64,000 nt of DNA from JAZIHH01 sp036678685 (lineage in GTDB: Bacteria; Bacillota; UBA4882; UBA10575), in NCBI GenBank assembly GCA_036678685.1, contig JAZIHH010000034.1, positions 248,001-312,000 of the forward strand, written 5' to 3'. This document shows, one piece after another, positions 63,123 through 64,000 of the stretch; the first letter of the stretch is position 1, and each line of letters starts with the position of its first letter. The notes beneath the pieces were generated by a model. It was given only the letters and a program-made list of their open reading frames with translations. It did not search any database and had not been told where the DNA came from. The position numbers and the translations under genes are program-made.

Positions 63123-64000
63123 ATGTTTAGGGGGAAAGACCGGGAGAAGGGGAGCGGGTTGCCGGCGGTAATCTTGTTTTTTCTTCTTTATCTGTTGCCG
63201 CTGATTATTGCTCATCCGGAACCGGCTAGTTTTCCGGGGCCCGGAAAAGAGCATTTGTCCGGCGGTTATCAGGAGAACTTGCGGCCGGCGGTCCTCCGGA
63301 GCGGCCTATGGCGCGCTTGGGGGCCCGTCCTGCGGGACAACCCGCCCGTACAGGTGGAAGCCGGGTCTTTAGGCAAGCTATTGCCCGTGCGGCGTTTTCC
63401 ACCGCTTCTTCCTCCCGCAAGGGAAACACCGGTCCCCGTCGCCCCGGCCGGCGGCCCGCGGGTGGCGATTATCGTTGACGATGTCGGGTTTGTCCGCGCG
63501 CCGGTGGAGGCTTTTTTCCCTATTCAGGCTCCTCTAACCATGGCGGTTCTTCCCTGGGGTGAATACTCGCAAGAACATGCCCGGCGGGCAAAAGCCGCCG
63601 GTTTTGAGGTTATTCTTCATCTCCCCCTGGAACCGTTGGACCCGGAGATTTGCCCTGGTCCGGGCGCCGTTTACGGGGATGCTTCCCCGGAAGAGATCCG
63701 GCGGCAAATAAGGGCCAATATCAACAATGTTCCGGAGGTCGTGGGCGTGAATAACCACATGGGCTCCAAAGGAACACAGGATCCTGTTCTGATGCGCCTG
63801 CTCATGGAAGAATTGAAAGCGAACGGGCTTTTTTTTGTCGATAGTTTGACGATCGGCTCGTCCGTGGCCGGGCAAACCGCCCGGAAACAAGGAGTGCCGG
63901 TTACGGAACGGGATATTTTTTTGGATCACTACGGCGTGGAGGACATCCCCCGGCAAATGGAAAAATTACTGCAAAAGGCGGTCGCCAAAGGAAAAGCGGT
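63123..64000 (+). CDS. Divergent polysaccharide deacetylase, 3' end outside window
   Basis: The frame is open to the end of the window and gives at least 292 residues. It starts at the ATG 63123 with GGGAAG upstream, then a hydrophobic helix (ILFFLLYLLPLIIA) that anchors or exports it. The catalytic region reads VAIIVDDVGF, PLTMAVLPW, VILHLPLEP, VGVNNHMGSK, FFVDSLT and DIFLDHY, matching the divergent polysaccharide deacetylase (DUF610/YibQ) family of the NodB-like fold. It lies 12 bases after the CtpA-type gene and is probably co-transcribed. Confidence 0.85.
   Translation, partial: MFRGKDREKGSGLPAVILFFLLYLLPLIIAHPEPASFPGPGKEHLSGGYQENLRPAVLRSGLWRAWGPVLRDNPPVQVEAGSLGKLLPVRRFPPLLPPARETPVPVAPAGGPRVAIIVDDVGFVRAPVEAFFPIQAPLTMAVLPWGEYSQEHARRAKAAGFEVILHLPLEPLDPEICPGPGAVYGDASPEEIRRQIRANINNVPEVVGVNNHMGSKGTQDPVLMRLLMEELKANGLFFVDSLTIGSSVAGQTARKQGVPVTERDIFLDHYGVEDIPRQMEKLLQKAVAKGKA

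Overview
The window looks like chromosomal DNA of a spore-forming member of the Bacillota (Firmicutes). The evidence is a YpeB germination protein, strong AGGAGG-type ribosome binding sites with many TTG and GTG starts, a pstSCAB-phoU-phoPR operon and an argCJBD operon. Two features point to a lineage with an outer membrane: a signal-peptide protein ending in an outer-membrane-like strand with terminal Phe (30515-31354) and a DUF3108-like periplasmic protein at the left edge. Limnochordia-like or other diderm Firmicutes would fit, but that is inference. Most genes are GC-rich; two blocks (about 3.3-7.8 kb and 22.2-25.6 kb) are visibly AT-rich and carry defence genes.

Left part (1-27 kb) is accessory. 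Two copies of one IS21-family element (1580-3329, which lacks exactly 1000 bp, and 19464-22213, complete) lie in the same orientation. The outermost flanks carry the same 5-mer, CCGTA, so the 20.6-kb unit they bound looks like a composite or circle-derived insertion, or an assembly join at identical repeats. Between the copies are a Hachiman-type pair (hamA nuclease, hamB helicase), a nonsense-mutated S41 lipoprotein, an AraC-aminoglycoside-phosphotransferase-like fusion, the phosphate uptake and sensing operon, and a receiver-PAS-GGDEF-EAL gene cut off by the second IS. To the right of the second IS sit a DcdV/AvcD-type deoxycytidylate deaminase, a frameshifted companion gene, a DUF3644 fragment and a truncated UvrD-like helicase.

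Middle part (27-47 kb): a DEDD exonuclease, a GH3 glycosidase with PA14 insert, the putative outer-membrane protein, an Amidase_6 protein, carB, a YicI-type GH31 alpha-xylosidase, a membrane protein, asnS, glnS, a PhzF-family protein, a 39-residue ORF behind a ribosome-binding-site hairpin, ypeB, cheY and a YdcZ-type transporter.

Right part (47-64 kb) is metabolic and cell-division core: a DUF1540 protein, ilvD, a DUF2007 protein, argC-argJ-argB-argD under a near-consensus promoter, a COG2403 GTPase, a small secreted protein, a kinase-fold protein, an orphan Dam-type adenine methylase, leuC-leuD, ftsE-ftsX, a CtpA-type protease and the start of a divergent polysaccharide deacetylase. No tRNA, rRNA or CRISPR array was recognised. 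The most unusual signals are the exact 23-bp GATC arrays at both IS ends, the CCGTA duplication, non-canonical ATT/ATC starts behind strong Shine-Dalgarno sequences, and three one-base losses in short A or T runs.
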